From: Anaerolineaceae bacterium UBA4781
GTDB lineage: Bacteria; Chloroflexota; Anaerolineae; Anaerolineales; Anaerolineaceae
Assembly (NCBI GenBank): GCA_002403105.1
Contig: DHHD01000078.1
Span: 5,226 to 10,658, forward strand
Direction of reading: 5' to 3'
DNA: 5,433 bases
The notes under the pieces are model-generated. The model did not search any database. It had not been told where the DNA came from and saw only the letters and a list, made by a program, of their open reading frames with translations. The translations under genes were made by a program, and so were the position numbers. Within the stretch, counting starts at the first letter, position 1. Each line of letters opens with the position of its first letter. Of the stretch, positions 5,366 through 5,433 are shown one piece after another.

Positions 5366-5378
5366 GTTACTAACGAAC
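5366..5378. promoter_or_regulatory. possible second half-site related to the palindrome
   Basis: GTTA-C-TAAC (5366-5374) is a short palindrome that runs into AACGAA (5372-5377). The same hexamer AACGAA occurs in the right arm of the upstream palindrome at 5350-5355, exactly 22 bases away, about two helical turns. This suggests cooperative binding of one regulator to both sites. Confidence 0.35.
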
Positions 5379-5409
5379 CAAGGGCAGGTTTAAAAAACAA
5401 AGGAGATTG

Positions 5410-5433
5410 ATGTGTGAAATCAGTTCTTTGCGA
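5410..5433 (+). CDS. start of an unidentified gene, 3' end outside window
   Basis: AGGAG at 5401-5405 precedes two possible starts in different frames. ATG at 5410 (spacing 4) reads MCEISSLR to the window end. GTG at 5414 (spacing 8) reads VKSVLC and would shift the start to 5414. The spacing slightly favours the GTG; the codon favours the ATG. Too little is visible to name a product. The upstream repeats and palindrome suggest a regulated gene, perhaps encoding the regulator itself. Confidence 0.45.

Overview
The window is an ordinary-looking stretch of bacterial chromosome with moderate GC. It looks most like an anaerobic Chloroflexota bacterium of the Anaerolineae type. That assignment is an inference from gene content (corrinoid methyl-transfer genes, and a large secreted VWA protein with a C-terminal FHA domain) and was not tested by a search. 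There are four complete protein genes, two protein genes cut by the window edges, two serine tRNA genes, and several regulatory or terminator elements visible in the sequence. No insertion sequence, phage gene or CRISPR array is visible.

Layout from left to right. Positions 1-1524 (+) hold the 3' part of a G3E (CobW/P47K-like) GTPase gene followed 18 bases later by a corrinoid-binding protein gene. They read as one operon for corrinoid-dependent methyl transfer, with the matching methyltransferase probably outside the window. Positions 1540-2007 (-) hold a YbaK-family aminoacyl-tRNA deacylase that converges on the corrinoid gene with a 15-base gap. Positions 2126-2322 (-) hold tRNA-Ser(GCU) and tRNA-Ser(UGA), 18 bases apart, with a good sigma70-type promoter upstream. 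Positions 2446-3318 (+) hold a CitE/HpcH-family lyase with its own TATAAT box, divergent from the tRNAs. Positions 3323-5206 (-) hold a 627-residue VWA/FHA membrane protein that converges on the lyase gene with a 4-base gap. A hairpin covers both stop codons. Positions 5207-5409 are a regulatory intergenic region with three TTGACA repeats at exact 10-base spacing and a perfect 8-base-arm palindrome. A new + strand gene begins at about 5410 and runs off the window.

How the parts may work together. The GTPase and corrinoid protein are the clearest functional pair. The two tRNA-Ser genes and the downstream tRNA-editing hydrolase point the same way and may be linked through translation quality control, but this is only proximity. 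The most unusual non-coding structure is the intergenic region at the right end, which looks like a multi-site operator. The most unusual protein is the VWA/FHA protein, whose metal-binding and phosphothreonine-binding signatures are both degraded.
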